DNA of 64,000 nucleotides. It comes from Cercis canadensis. Its lineage: Eukaryota; Streptophyta; Magnoliopsida; Fabales; Fabaceae. Positions 23,238 through 60,557 of the stretch are shown piece after piece. Both the position numbers and the translations under genes were made by a program. The DNA lies in contig QAOA01000628.1 in the NCBI GenBank assembly GCA_003255065.1, positions 3,029 to 67,028 on the forward strand. Direction: 5' to 3'. Positions within the stretch are counted from its first letter, which is position 1. Each line of letters begins with the position of its first letter. Under the pieces are notes generated by a model. That model saw only the letters and a list, made by a program, of their open reading frames with translations. It was not told where the DNA came from and made no database searches.

Positions 23238-25717
23238 ATGGCATCCATGGATTTTCTCTCAAACCCGTATCTGTTTGCAGCTTTTTCTGTAATTTTAACT
23301 GTTTTTATAGTTCAAGTCCTGTCAAGAAAATTGAACAAAAGCCACAGAAAAAAGTACCCTCCTGTTGGTGGCACCATTTTTAATCAGCTTCTCAACTTCA
23401 ATAGGCTTCACCACTATATGACTGAACTTGCAGGGAAGCACAGGACTTACAGGTTACTCAGCCCATTTGGAAATGAGATTTACACAGCAGATCCTGTTAA
23501 TGTCGAGTATATTCTCAAAACAAACTTTGAGAATTATGGGAAGGTATCAAGTTTCACTTTTGGTTCTGGAATTTGTAAATAGATTTATACCTCTCAATCT
23601 GGATTGAACAATTTCAAGTGTGTGTTTGATTATAGATAATAGAAATTTTAAATGGGTTTGTTGGGACTAAATCGTTATTTGGATTAGTTGATGGATTAAA
23701 TATTGAAAGACAAAAATTAGGGCATGGAATGAATCCTTTCTATGCTTTTTGTTTTCACGTTTAGAAATCCTTTCCATATTTTAACATGTGGAGAATACTA
23801 GAAAGGAGCTAGCTAAATCTGAGATTTCTGGAACTTATGCTTCGCAGGAGAAGCAGGAAAGTGTTATTATGCAATTGGGCATTGAAATTAATGAGCTTAC
23901 CAGAAAGGGTTTTGTTTTGATGCTTAAAAGAATGAATTTCAGCTTGATGGCTTCAGTTTTATTCATTGAAGTTATTGTGCAGGGTTCCTACAACCACCAG
24001 AAATTGAAAGATTTACTAGGTGATGGGATATTCACTGTTGACGGTGAAAAATGGCGTGAACAGAGGAAAATATCAAGCTATGAATTCTCCACCAAGAATC
24101 TAAGGGACTTCAGCACTCTAATATTCAGAAAGAATGCAGCAAAACTTGCAAATATAGTGTCTGAAGCTGCAACTTCTAATCAGAAGTTGGAAATTCAAGT
24201 GGGTAAAACTATTGTGTTAAAGTTACTATCATGCAACCTTGTTTTATAACCTGAGACTTGCATGTTAACTTGGTTATTGTTTTATAATCTTAGACTTCAG
24301 CACTCTAATCCTATGATTTATACAGGACCTACTTATGAAATCAACTCTGGATTCAATATTCCAAGTCGCATTTGGGATTGAATTAGACAGCATGTGTGGA
24401 TCAAGTGAGGAAGGGAACACGTTTGCTGATGCTTTTGATACTTCAAGTGCATTAACACTTTGGCGTTATGTTGATGTCTTCTGGAAGATCAAGAAATTTC
24501 TGAATATTGGATCAGAGGCCACATTGAGAGAGAAGACGAAAATTTTAAATGAATTTGTATTTAAGCTAATCAACAGCAGAATTCAGAATATGCAGATATC
24601 AAAGGATGACTCTGCTGTAAGTCTACTAGTCACAGGTTGTGTTTCCTATTACAAAGAACTTCTACATATATATATATATTTCATATTGCATGGACTATGC
24701 AGAGGAAAAGAGGAGACATTCTCTCAAGATTTCTGCAAGCAAATGAGTTCAATCCAACATATTTGAGGGATATAATTCTTAACTTCGTTATTGCTGGAAA
24801 AGACACAACAGCTGCCACACTTTCTTGGTTCGTTTACATGCTATGTAAGTATCCTGATGTACAAGAAAAAGCTGCAAAAGAAGTGCAAGAAGCAACAAAC
24901 ACAAAAGAAATCTCTAGCTGTGCTGAGTTTGTGTCTAGTGTAACGGATGAAGCTCTTGAAAAGATGAATTACCTCCATGCAGCAATTACTGAAACCCTCA
25001 GACTCTACCCTGCAGTCCCAGTGGTAAGGCTAAAGTTGAAATTGTGCACAACCATCACTGTGCTTGCGTATGAGTTTAGAAGTGGAGAAGTAATGATGTG
25101 CATTTTGGTTTCTGAATTTACATGCTAGACTCATTTTCTCTGTAATCAAATTCCAGGTTCATGCTTTTGACATGCTTGTAAATAAAATCAATTGAGTTTT
25201 AAACTTGTTTTCACACAGGATGCAAAGGCTTGCTTTTCTGATGATACATTACCAGATGGATATAGTGTGAACAAAGGAGATACGATCGCGTACCAACCTT
25301 ACGCGATGGGTCGGATGAAATTCATATGGGGAGATCATGCAGAAGAATTCAGACCAGAGAGATGGCTCGACAAGAATGGCATTTTTCAGCCAGAGAGCCC
25401 TTTCAAGTTTACAGCTTTCCAGGTTAATAGAAGAGTTTTGCACTATTTTACTTTGATGCTGCTAGTATTTTTTGACAAAGTTCTCTTATACTTGTTCCTT
25501 AATCTAAAATGAATTTCCATTTATGCAGGCAGGTCTACGAATTTGCCTAGGAAAGGAATTTGCTTATAGACAGATGAAGATATTCTCAGCAGTCTTGTTA
25601 GGCGGTTTCAGGTTCAAAATGAATGATGAGAAGAAACCTGTCAATTACAAAACAATGATAAATCTTCACATCGACGGGGGTCTTGAAGTGCGAGCCTTCC
25701 ACAGAAATGGGAAGTAG
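23238..25717 (+). CDS. CYP704: Cytochrome P450, CYP704 family, copy E, intact
   Basis: Six exons: 23238-23543, 23983-24198, 24326-24616, 24703-25023, 25219-25422 and 25529-25717. All are in phase 0 with GT-AG borders, giving 508 aa. The ATG at 23238 is preferred; a second in-frame ATG is four codons on. Anchor helix about residues 12-28 (AAFSVILTVFIVQVL), then YPPVGGT hinge. Motifs: WREQR, I-helix AGKDTT (302-307), ETLRLYPAVP, FRPERW, and heme loop FQAGLRICLG with Cys452. It has one more intron than C and D, after the codon for Lys102. Sequence is clearly diverged from A-D, so it is probably an older paralogue with its own substrate or expression. The predicted role is ER fatty-acid hydroxylation. 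Confidence 0.95.
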
Positions 25718-25844
25718 CATGTGTTTATAGAACAACATATGAGCAATCCAAAAGTACATTGAGCATAAATCTTGTATATCTATAGCGTTAAAAGAAACAA
25801 CATACAGATATAAAGGAATTATGCTCAATGTATTTTATTTATAG

Positions 25845-25850
25845 AATAAA
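25845..25850 (+). promoter_or_regulatory. Poly(A) signal AATAAA of copy E
   Basis: AATAAA lies 128 bases after the stop codon, after T-rich sequence. Confidence 0.4.
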
Positions 25851-26615
25851 AATAGATTTCACATATATGGTGGCAGTTGTATTATGATAGGATACTCATG
25901 CTCAAAAAGTTATGGCAGTGGTATGGTGATAATAGAATGATGTTGCTTATTTGGACCAAGAAATGCCTTATATTTGTTTCTTCTGGTTAAAAAGGATGTA
26001 GCTGAAACTCAAAATTGAAATTTTAAATGGAACGCATCCATAATGTATTTAGAATGAATCTCAAAACATTGACTATAAAAGGATCTCTTGTTCTAAATTG
26101 CATATTCTTCCAACTCTGCATATTCAGGCAAAAGAGATAATTACCTGAATACCACTGAAACAGCATCTTTTTTTTAAAAAAAAAAACAATTTAAGCATTG
26201 AAGGTCACTTCTTAATGCAGTATCAGAAAGGGGAAGTGTGTCAAAAATAAAGACCTCAAATTATTAGGTATATGACAAAATGAAATTTTGGGCTTCCCAA
26301 TACCTTGCAATGTTACAGGACCTAAAATAAGACGAGACCATGGCCTGAAACTTTAACGTCAGCTTGTTGGAAATAATCCTGCATCCATGGACGTTTAGTG
26401 CTTTAATCAAACAATTTAACTCATCAAACAAAACTGAACACCAAAGGTGAAAGTTAGCTATCCTCTCAGTTCAGCTATTGGCCTCTCGGGGATTATACCA
26501 AAGTCTTCCACTATTACATGTGAATTACTGTATCATTCTCTGTTCATTCCCTACATATTCTAAACAACTATAATCCTCGGCTACTAGATAAGACTCCCTC
26601 AACGTGGCAAATGAT
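25851..26615. other. Spacer between convergent genes
   Basis: Copy E (+) and the CCDC137-like gene (-) converge here. The 3' UTR of the latter should extend into the right part. No other feature was seen. Confidence 0.4.
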
Positions 26616-29170
26616 TCAAGGAGTTGATGTAGTCACTGGAGGTAGAAGGTGACTTCCTGGAGGTAGAAGGTGACTTCCTGGCCTTGAAGTCCATCCTTTG
26701 CGACTTCTGTATGCCTCGATAGCCTTCAGTCGAAGTCTCTCTTGTGAAGCTTCTTGAGCATTCTTGAATGCCTTTATTATACAAGTAAAACATTTTTCCT
26801 TAAAATAAATTTGACTGGTCCATTACGAAAAAGAAAAGGTAAGAAGTTCAAGAAGCTACCTTAGGAATAGTCAACTTAGGTGGGGCTTCTACAATGTCTC
26901 CAAATTTTATTTGTTCATGTCCAGGAAAGTCCAAATTTTCTTCTGCCTTGGTCCTTTTCTGCTTCTTTTTTGCTTCCAAATAACTGTGTATTGTCATGAT
27001 TGAAATGAGCACAATAAGCTAAAGCTGTCTACCATGTTATGCATTTTCTGCATATGGTTTCGTAAGGTCAACTTCAAATGTCATATAAGGCATATCAGAT
27101 ATAACAAGATATGTATAAAAATCTAAGCATGTTGGTATTCATGGACATATATAAAGTAATAATCCACTTCTGCCAACTTTCGATCTACTTTTACTATGGC
27201 CAATATATATATAGCTCCCCATGTTCCAGGTGTTTCTATGAAACAAAACCTCCATATTTGCTTTTCTTATGTGCTTAAACCAGAAATCTGAGACTAGAAC
27301 AGTATTACAGTTGTGAAACACAATGAAAGTCAAAACACTTTCAAATATGAGAAAAAAGGCACATGCTTGAAGCAAATTAAAAAGTGATTCTCCAAATTAA
27401 TGAGGAAATTCACAACGATCAATGTGAACTTTCTTGAGAACTAAATTGACTGAAAATAGTTTGTGCAAATACATTATTTGATAATACCACAACTTTAAGA
27501 ACTAAAAAACTTAGAAGCAAGATTATGTAAAGAACCCATTTTGGGAAAATGCAACAGAATCCTAGCCCCTAATTAATATGCTCTCAACAAGGCTCAGGAT
27601 TTTGAGTTTAGTAGACAAAATAAAGCAGAACAAAGGAGCTACTATGCCTAACCATTGAATAAACTAATTTCATACTTCAAAATATATACGTCTGATGATA
27701 ATCTTCTACCATTTCAGTTAAGTTCTTGGGATGCTAAATAAAATTTCTTAAGGATCATTGAGTCATCAACATATCCGTCCTTCTATTTTGTAATATGATA
27801 GAATTTCTACTGTTTCTGAATGCATCATTAACATTTTCAGGGCAATAATAACAACTAAAAGGAGATGATTTTACTTTTTTGATAAAACTAGTAGAAGATG
27901 AAATGAATTAAATTCATAAATAGAATTTAAGAGAGAAAGAACCAATGAAATCTATTAGAACTCAATAAAACTGACAAAGTAAGAAGATATTGATTCGCTT
28001 ACTTTTTCTTACGCTCTCGCCTTTTCAACTGAGAGCTTGTTTTCTCCACTTCTTCAAATCTGAGGTCTTTAACCTCCTTCCTCTTCCTTTTATTCTTTTT
28101 CTTTTCACTTGCATTACTCTGAATAAATTGTTCATTGACACCATCTGTATGCTGAGGAGCCTCCCGTTGTCCATGAGTACCTCCTTGTTTGACATCTGCT
28201 GTTTCCACTTCGTCTCTATCCTTTGAATGCATGTTCAGCACAAATAGTCACAAAATGCTCGCCCAATTAACAACCAAGATACAGAGAGACAAATAATTTA
28301 ATATGCAACCAATCTTACATTCTTGACAAGCCACCACAGATATTCTTGTTGAAGGTGGCAGAATTTTAATGGTGGTAGGGAAATTTTTCTTTCAAATTTA
28401 TTGAAAAAAAGGGATACCTCAATTGTGCTTAGAAACACGAAGCAATAATACAAGTTGGATCATAGACTTGAAAATTTTATAGAGATATTTAAACTCTACA
28501 GCAACAAAAAGAAGTACAAAATGGCATGCTTCTAACCAATCCAACAATTGAATTCATCTTCCTTCTGATGAATGAAATCTCTGCTCTTTTTCTGCAAAGG
28601 GAGCTGTGAATGTGTTGAAAACTGCTATATGATTACTTTCTTCAATTTAATTCCTTAGCAACAATTTGAGTGGCAGAGAAAATAACTCTCTAGAGAACAG
28701 AAACCAACACATTCTAATAGGAATTACAACTCAATGAGCATAATTCATTGATTACTTATTTATGAATTGGGCAAATGGGTCATAATAAAAACACCCACTT
28801 ACGAATTTCAAAAGCCAAAAAGTGAATGGGTTCAAAAAATAATCAGTTAAAACTCACATTTTGAACATGGCCATCCTCCCTTTTCTTCCTCTTGTCGATA
28901 TTTTTGGTCAAGGCTGCAGCTCCTGAAAGCATATAACACCGTTGAGAAAGAGAGAAGAAGACAAGTACACAGAGGGGAAGGGGAAGGAGAAGGAGAAGAA
29001 GAGAAACCTTGGGGTTGGGATTGAGGGGAGGAATTGAAAGCGATGATCCTGCGCAGTTTTGAGGGCAAAGCGTCGACTTGGGAAGCATTAGGTGGCGGAG
29101 GGAGGGCACTGTATCCTCCATGAGCTGCCCTGTAGTTCTTTTCTCGTCTTCTCCTTCCTTTACCTCCCAT
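26616..29170 (-). CDS. CCDC137-like lysine-rich (probably nucleolar) protein
   Basis: Five exons read on the - strand: 29170-29008, 28922-28858, 28220-28003, 26983-26860 and 26771-26616. The frame is continuous (726 nt, 241 aa). The start is the first ATG (MGGKGRRRREKNYRAAHGGY). The N-terminus is basic with PPPP. The middle is rich in Lys/Arg (EKKKNKRKRKEVKDLRFEEV), with nuclear or nucleolar localisation-like clusters and likely coiled coil. A conserved-looking segment FGDIVEAPPKLTIPK is followed by ASQERLRLKAIEAYRSRKGW. From memory this layout matches plant proteins related to human CCDC137, a nucleolar/chromosome-periphery protein. Function in plants is not established. The C-terminus holds two copies of a 7-residue unit (GSHLLPP) from a 21-bp tandem repeat at 26637-26678. 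Confidence 0.85.
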
Positions 29171-29330
29171 CGAGACTCTCTCTCTCTCTCTCCGGATCCC
29201 TATTGGAAGTGTTTCAGACTCACTGTTGGCGGCTCATGGTTCCCTTGTTCTTCTTTATGGGACGGTGTCGTATCAAACAATATAAGATCAATTACACTTT
29301 TTTTTCCTTTCTAAATATTTAGGGTACAAT
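29171..29330 (-). promoter_or_regulatory. 5' leader and promoter region of the CCDC137-like gene
   Basis: Immediately upstream of the start codon, the transcribed strand carries a (GA)n run (plus-strand CTCTCT at about 29174-29192). GA/CT runs are common in plant 5' leaders and can bind BPC-type factors. No clear TATA box was seen. Confidence 0.4.
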
Positions 29331-30479
29331 GTAACGAAATTCGTGATGATAGCAATAAAAAGTTTGTTTCTATTACAAACTCTCAGTAGAAATTTTTTTT
29401 CGTATTTACCCAACTATACAAGTGAGCTAAGATAACAAACCTCTTATTTTTAAGAAACTTTCTTATAAAAAAGAATAAATGTTTAAACTAATAATAACAC
29501 TAATTTTTTTTTTATATTTTTAGCTAATTTTAGATTTAAATATAAAACTCACAAATTTTAAAGATAAATTTAGTACTACTTAAACGTATGTTGTTTAGTT
29601 AATAATACCACAATATAATAACACCATAACTACTATAAAAGTAGACATGAAATGACTTAATCTCAGGTCTTAAGAATTTCCTTAACTTTAGATATTAAAT
29701 ATATAATCATTTAAGCTATTGCACGTGGTCATAAAATCAATCACACTTTTCCCAATCCTATTGATGTAATTCTAATGTTGCTAAGATAGTAAATAATTAC
29801 CAAAGAGATAATCACGTACAACACAACTAATTAGGGGTGGAGCTAGAAGAAAAAATATATAAGGCGCCAAAATTTAAGTTATCAAGGACCTTTCTGAAAA
29901 GTTAAGATTTTGGAAGGGCCAAACATTTGTAAGAATAAAAATATAAAAGTGAAGAAAATTTTCTAAAGCTGCCCCACAATTGGTTTAAGAATTTTTCAAA
30001 AAAGTTTTAGTCTTACGTCATCAAATCCACCGCACTTGTTATATCTGTGATTATAAAATCTAATTTCATCTATCTAATGATAAAAAAGAAAAAGTTAAAA
30101 ACTTTAATGACCAAAGAATGTGACATTATGCAAGTCACTAGCGGTCTTAAATAAACTGTTGTGCTACCATGTAATAAGAAAATTGTATAAAACCTCCACA
30201 CTTCACATCAATCATTTTGACTCATTTATATTGATACGAGGTTAAAATAATTCAACATTTAGTATTTCATTATGAAGGTCCTTTGCTCAAATCTTATTGA
30301 AATTGAGTAGAGTAAAATTTTAAAAGGGGTTAGACTATCCCTATTGTATAGCCTCCAATAAAAAAGAAAATTGATATGAAGTTATGATTGTAAAGCTTAT
30401 ATCTCTTTTATGCATAATGGTTATAATCCATTGATATCAATTCAAAATGTGATTTACACCTTTCCATGCAAATTTCTTG
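29331..30479. other. AT-rich intergenic DNA
   Basis: No gene recognised. It includes the weak 'ggggtggagctag' repeat text at about 29829-29925 and SINE-like text at about 30255-30365 (ending 'tagcctccaataaaa', compare 'tagcctctattaaacc' near 12663). Confidence 0.4.
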
Positions 30480-30850
30480 AAATGTATTTGACAATGCCTA
30501 AATCTGAGGTCAAGTCGGGTGAGAAGATCGATGAGATCTTAAAGGTCGGGCAAAGTCAAGTTAACCTGCACAAGTAGAAAAATGAGGGTCGGGTTCTTGT
30601 TTTCGGACTTCGAAGATTAAGTTAGATTAGACCGAGCTAAAAGAGGTTATTAATGATTCCGAGTTCCAAAAGTCATGTTACCTGTAATCGCCCAGGGGGG
30701 GGGGGGAATTTATAGGGGTTTTGAGCAAAACGAAAACAGAAGTTGGCGGTTTGATCATGGGTCTTTGGTAAAGTGGGCCTTTTGGCTTATTGGGCCTATG
30801 TGAATATGGGCCAAGACAAAGGGCCACTACAATATTTTTACTAAAATAAT
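30480..30850. mobile_element. Possible LTR-like remnant, GC-richer island
   Basis: Base composition jumps relative to the flanks, with phrases such as 'gtcgggttcttgttttcgga' and a G12 run at about 30697-30708, then 'aatttataggggttttgagc'. This resembles the LTR or internal region of plant retroelements. No ends, primer-binding site or coding sequence were found, so the call is weak. Confidence 0.25.
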
Positions 30851-31990
30851 TATTTCTAGATTTATGACGTCATCCATAACTTACCAAAAAACTATTAGGT
30901 ATGATATATGTGAGGAGTTAGACAATTTGTCAAAAGTCTTCAAATGTTGTTATGTGAAAAAATAAAAATCAACTTATAATATTGCATTCCATTAGTATAC
31001 TAATAAAAATGGGGCATATAAAATGTAGCTTAGCTTTGAATTTAACATGCATCAAACAAGATAAGTTAACCTTTTGTTGTGCACATGATATTTGTGACAA
31101 TTTCTAAGAATGTGAGAATTTTGAGTTAATAACCATGTTCCAGTGATTTTCTTTTTCAGGTCTACTTGCACACAAGCGTTTTTTTTTTACTTTCTTTTTT
31201 ATATCCCTTATTTACGATTACACCTTACCTTTGGGTCATTGATTTCAATGAAAAGTGATCGATCAAAGTAATATTTATACAATAAAAAATTAATAATAGG
31301 GAATATATTAACCGTGGCGTTAGAAAATGGGGTGCCAAAGATCAACTACTCTAGACAAGAGTTGGTATGTTTGCAACAATAAAAGAGACCTCTAGACAAG
31401 AATTTCTTGGACAATCTCAGTTCTTAGTTGAAGTTTCATACTATATATGGGTTTATCTTTATCAGGCAAGTCCAGGAAATATTCTCTTTAAGAAGTATTG
31501 TGTAACAATTGCTCAGATTGCATGTTGATTTGATGTTTAGACTCCTGGAATTCTAACGCATTTCTGACCATTGATTCCTCGAATCTCATTAATGAGAGAA
31601 GCAATAAATATTACAAAGTAAATAACTATTTGCATTATAATATCAAAAATATTGATGGATCAAAATTCAAGACTCAAATCTCGGCATAAGCTAAGTCAAA
31701 CTCAAATGTCTGAAAAGAAGCATTACAACAAAGAATTGCTATTATATTTTCATTCACTATATGATCAAAAAATTGAGGCACAAAAATCAATGACTCAATC
31801 AAACCTAAGCCAGAAGCCTGCCAAATATGAACACCTCAGCACAAGGAGAGCAAAGAGAACCCTGAGCTAAATCTAAGAACCTAAATCTATTAATCTGATA
31901 CATATATTACAGGACATCTCAACCATAGGGATGCAAGCAAATGCTTACAAACAAGAGTGCCAAACACCCACCGGGGCCCCCTCTTCATCC
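30851..31990. other. Intergenic; unrecognised small ORF
   Basis: A plus-strand frame at 31652-31870 (72 codons, rich in K, Q and S) has no recognised family, so I do not call it a gene. The 3' UTR of the BCHC2-like gene probably ends between about 31880 and 32076. Confidence 0.35.
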
Positions 31991-32076
31991 TCCAAGAAAA
32001 AGAAAAAGAAAAACTAATTCTCCTAATTGTTGTTTAGTATAAAAGATCTGTAATCCACTTCTGTATTCCCTAATAG

Positions 32077-56196
<24,120 letters not shown>

Positions 56197-56941
56197 TATA
56201 CTATTTCTGTAGAAGCTAACAAATATTCATTCAAGTTATTAAACCCCAATCCACCTGCAAGTAATAGAACCAATGAATCATCCAAAAGAAGAGAGATAAA
56301 GATGAAGAAAGCAGAATATGTCAGAATTAATATCATGGCTGCCTGTACCATTTAGGGGGAAAACAATTAGGTACTTCGCTAGAAATAAAAGAATTAATAA
56401 TAGTCAACATGTTTTACCAATCTTCTTTATGGTCTGATATTCTGTAGAAATCTAAAACAAGAATACCACTTAAAAGCATGGGACTGCCTGTTTATTGAAC
56501 ACCACAGTCAATATGGAAAGACTACCAATCAGATAGAAACATAAAATTCCAAAAAGAATGTTAAAAAGGAAGTATTAAGGTAAGCTCGAACTTCCAATTT
56601 GACTAAACACATGAAAACATTCCTCTGTCTGCTAGATACAGCGGGAAATAGTCATCACATACATAAAAGTCTACACGAAGAGGAAATTCATTAACTTACT
56701 CAATCAGCTAGCTTATAAGTTTAGGAACTAAAGCATGCAACTTTAAGCTTGAGAGACCATTCTTTGGTTAAGTTATTCTTCCAAACATGGAATGTAAACA
56801 TTCATGGTCTTTTCCTTAAAGGGTTCCTCAGCACTCAAGGAGAAAATTACACGGACTATCAGAATTAACTGTGGCAGATAATCATTTGAGGTCATTCAAC
56901 CAAAGATTGGTCAAATTAAAAACTACAAAAAAAAAAAAAAN

Positions 56942-56973
<32 letters not shown>

Positions 56974-57450
56974 CCGGATCTTGCTTAGAAACCATATACC
57001 CATTTAAACAATAGAAACCAAGTAATCAAATTTACTTGGATCGCCCCACATTGTAAAAAGGATCAAAACAGATCTTTCTAGCACATCATACTTGGATACA
57101 TTCATACATTCATACAAATGATTGATCGAAGCTTGGCGAGTCAAAAAAATGCACAGATCATAACGAGATCACCATTACTTCAGAAACATGAAAACAAACG
57201 AGAAATGAATGGTTCGAATTGGTACCTTCAAAAAAATCCAGGTTCGAGCACCGTTGGGATTCAATCGTGAATTGTGGAAGACGATTTGATTGAAATGTGC
57301 AAGAAAATTGTCGAGGAAGCGCAGAGAGAGAGAGAGAGAGAGAGGAGAGAGAAAGTTGGAGAGGGGAAAAGAGTGAATCGGAGAAGGAGGAAGCGAAGGC
57401 GAATTGGGCGCGAGGGAGAAGATCGATTTGGCAAACTAATAGGCCACGCC
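56197..57450 (-). other. 5' leader exons and leader intron of the BCHC2 gene
   Basis: The start codon at 56196 is preceded by a short leader and a plausible acceptor (CTACAG|AAATAG at about 56206). A matching donor (GAAG|GTACC) is at about 57226. The upstream leader exon, about 57226-57450, carries a (CT)n run (plus-strand GAGAGA at 57323-57342). A leader intron of about 1 kb is common in large plant genes. The transcription start is not determined. A poly-A run broken by an N (56928-56970) lies in the intron. Confidence 0.6.
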
Positions 57451-60400
57451 AGTGGCTTTGAGGTGGCCCAGTCAAAAATGAAACCAAAAATTTGATAAGA
57501 AAGAAAGAAAGAGTGAGAGAGGTGAGGTAAGGTAGGTAATGCTGTCTGCTTTGCTATTTCTCACCTTTATCCGGTGAAAATGTATCATATTAGATGTCTT
57601 AGCTTTAAATGGAAGGCACCACCAAAATGTAGAAAAGTTATTAAATTTGCATCAGATTCAAAACCTGTATATAATATTATTTAAAGGATGGCCCAAAAAT
57701 GGATTTTTTTAAACAAAATAAAATATATTTTCGGAAAATTATAAATTACGTTAATAATGAAATCTCAATGTTCTTTTTATCATTTAAACATCATTCATCA
57801 TGAAATCAACAAATTGATATTTCATAATTTCAAATTATTTTACGTACTGGGTTTATAAGCTATTGTAATTTTTATGTGTAACTATGCGTGGGAACGCGTA
57901 TTAAAAGTAAGAAAACAAACATTTTATTGACACAAACAATCACTTTAAATTAGATTGAAAGAGAGGAGGAAAAAAAGGTGCAAAGGCATAAAAATAATTA
58001 ATGTGTTTACAATTCAAACAAATGTTGCTAACTTGGCATGTTAGAATAAAATTAGATTAAATTTCTTAATATATTTTAATTACTATCACTTTAAACTTGG
58101 TTTTTATGATTAACTTATTTATAAGTGGAAGTTTTGTAGATCTAAGTAAATTAAATAAAATGGCATGCATGCGTCCACGTACCTTGTGTAAATATCCATA
58201 TATCGAATTGAACACCCATCAATAATATGAATTACAAAATTAAGTAAACTCTTTCCTATTATTATACATGTTGTGAATTAGATTATTTTTGTTAAAGAAT
58301 TAATTCTCTCAAAAATTTAAATCATTGGGTGAAGGCGAATCTATATAGCATTGAAATGGCAAGGAAGGTCACGTACCTGTTTTGGAGATGTCTCTGAAAC
58401 ACGTCTTTTTTTTTTTTTTTTAACTGAAAGTGTTTCAAAATGTCCTCATTGTGCAGCTAATCCCAATTTTCATAATGGTTTATCATTTTTCTAGGACTTT
58501 TTATAATGCATTTGGTCTAATTAAAAAAAATTATAATATACTAATGATACTTCATCAAATATGATAAATTCTATTACTTAAATTTTGATTGATGATTTAT
58601 ATTTTTGAGTTAATACTTGTTAATTGTTACTTATTTGCTAAAGATTAATAGTTGATATTTTTAATACTTAGAGAATTTTAAAAATTTTCATTTATATATA
58701 TATAACGTGACGTACCCGTACCCATACCCGTGTTACATAGAGGCAAATAAATTATTTTATATATAACACATTAAAATGTTTAAATTTAATAGTATGTTCA
58801 GTTAATATGTATGCACATTTGTTTGTCACTAAGTAAAATTTACAATTTAAAGGTTTTTCTTTTCTGTTTTTGAGTTAATTTATTGAAGGTTTTCTTAATA
58901 GGATAAGTTTTGATTGGTTGAATAGAATTAAGTCAAACTACATTTTTTTATGAACAAGAACAAGAACATATTCCTTGACAATGTTTCTAACGTGCTCCAA
59001 TTATGGCAACCGTTTAGAGTTGGTTTGTATTAACTGGTGTTGATTCTTAGTCACTGCAAATTGAGTTTAGCTCATACGTACGGTTCATAAGACTAGATTT
59101 TGACTAAGTCGTAGGTTCCATTACATATATATATATATACTAAGAAGATATATGTGTGTGGCAGTTTCGATAATCACAACAAATGGTTGGAGGGTGTGAT
59201 TATGTGTGGGTAATTTTTTGTCTCTCTCTTTCTTTAGTTTTTTCTTCTTTTTCTGCATCTCTCTCATTGACGGCGAATTGGCACTAAAACCATCAATTCG
59301 CCTTTGAGCTCGATTCGGCACCCCTCGATGGCGATTTGTGTGATCTAGCTGGTGGAAGAAGATGTGTTTTCGTCACTGGTCACGTATCATATATCATGTT
59401 TCGAAAAATGCACCGAAAACGGGTATATGATAAAGAAATTGCTGTTTCGGTGCAACATACATCCATAATATAGTTCTTGCAATCAAAATTGGTAACTTCA
59501 TATACTGAAATCCTAATTAATGTACCATAAATAACTTCGATTGGAGTAAAAGTTCCATTTGTAACTTCTGAAACACACTTTCTAATGCACTCTCAACAAA
59601 CTCTTGAGTTCGCAAACTGAAAATAAGCATTCTCTAACTAAGCCATTAAACTATTTCAACCTTATGAAATGGTCATTGCCTCTTAAGGTTTGCGAACCCT
59701 ACATATGGTGGGATTTTTTCAGTGAAACATGATTTTTATAATTCATAATCTCATCTTTCACATCAATTTGAAGTCACTAAAATCAGAGTCTCTTAGAGAA
59801 AGTTAGAACTCTAAACCTTTTATATGTTCTCTAGGTTCAAGAATTACATTTTAACTTCCCTCTTAGTTTATCCCACATCAAATTTTCTATCAAATTCCGA
59901 GCTATGCCAATATCCAACATCACCATTAGTAAAAAGCTTAATTAGAGATTATAAAATTTGATTGATACTTGAATTTTGTGCAAGTGATCATTATCAGAGA
60001 AGTGTTCTGAATAAAATTCAAATATCAGACAAACACAGTGTGTGCTCCACGAAAAGCTCTGACTGTGATTAGATAAGATTAAAAAAAAAAAAAAAAAAGG
60101 CAGTAACTTTTGAGTTTTCTTTACATAGATGTTTTTTAAGCATATATATCTCGTTTTCTTTTTGTGGTATTTTCACTTAATATGTATGCTTTTTTTTTTT
60201 TTTTTTTTTTNTGCTTCTTTTTTTTTTTTTTTTCTAGGTAGAATTCACATCTCATCCATTGAAGGTTTTCTTAATAAGCAAAGTTGAATGGTTCTGCAAA
60301 AGCTAAGGACACTATGAGATTGGTATCCGAAAAAGGGCTACAAGTGTAATGAGGAGCTGGGCCATCAATGTAAGATTGTAAGGTGCTTGTCAAAGCGTAT

Positions 60401-60557
60401 CAGATGTTAGAAATCCCATATTAGCTATGTAAACATTATAGCAAGGAAATTAAGAATGAGAGAGGTAGGTAGTGTTGTATGCTTTTCTATTTCTTACCTC
60501 TGGTTACTCTTAGCTTAAATTAAACGGAAAGGTAGCTTATATATATCATCAATTAAA

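Noticed and set aside
27990..28226. Plus-strand frame of 78 codons
   Set aside because: It is a shadow of the lysine-rich exon 28003-28220 of the CCDC137-like gene.
29078..29322. Plus-strand frames over the start of the CCDC137-like gene
   Set aside because: They are antisense to exon 1 and its CT-rich leader. No protein family was recognised.
57274..57495. Plus-strand Arg/Glu-rich frame
   Set aside because: It is produced by the GA-rich leader of the BCHC2 gene. There is no conserved motif.
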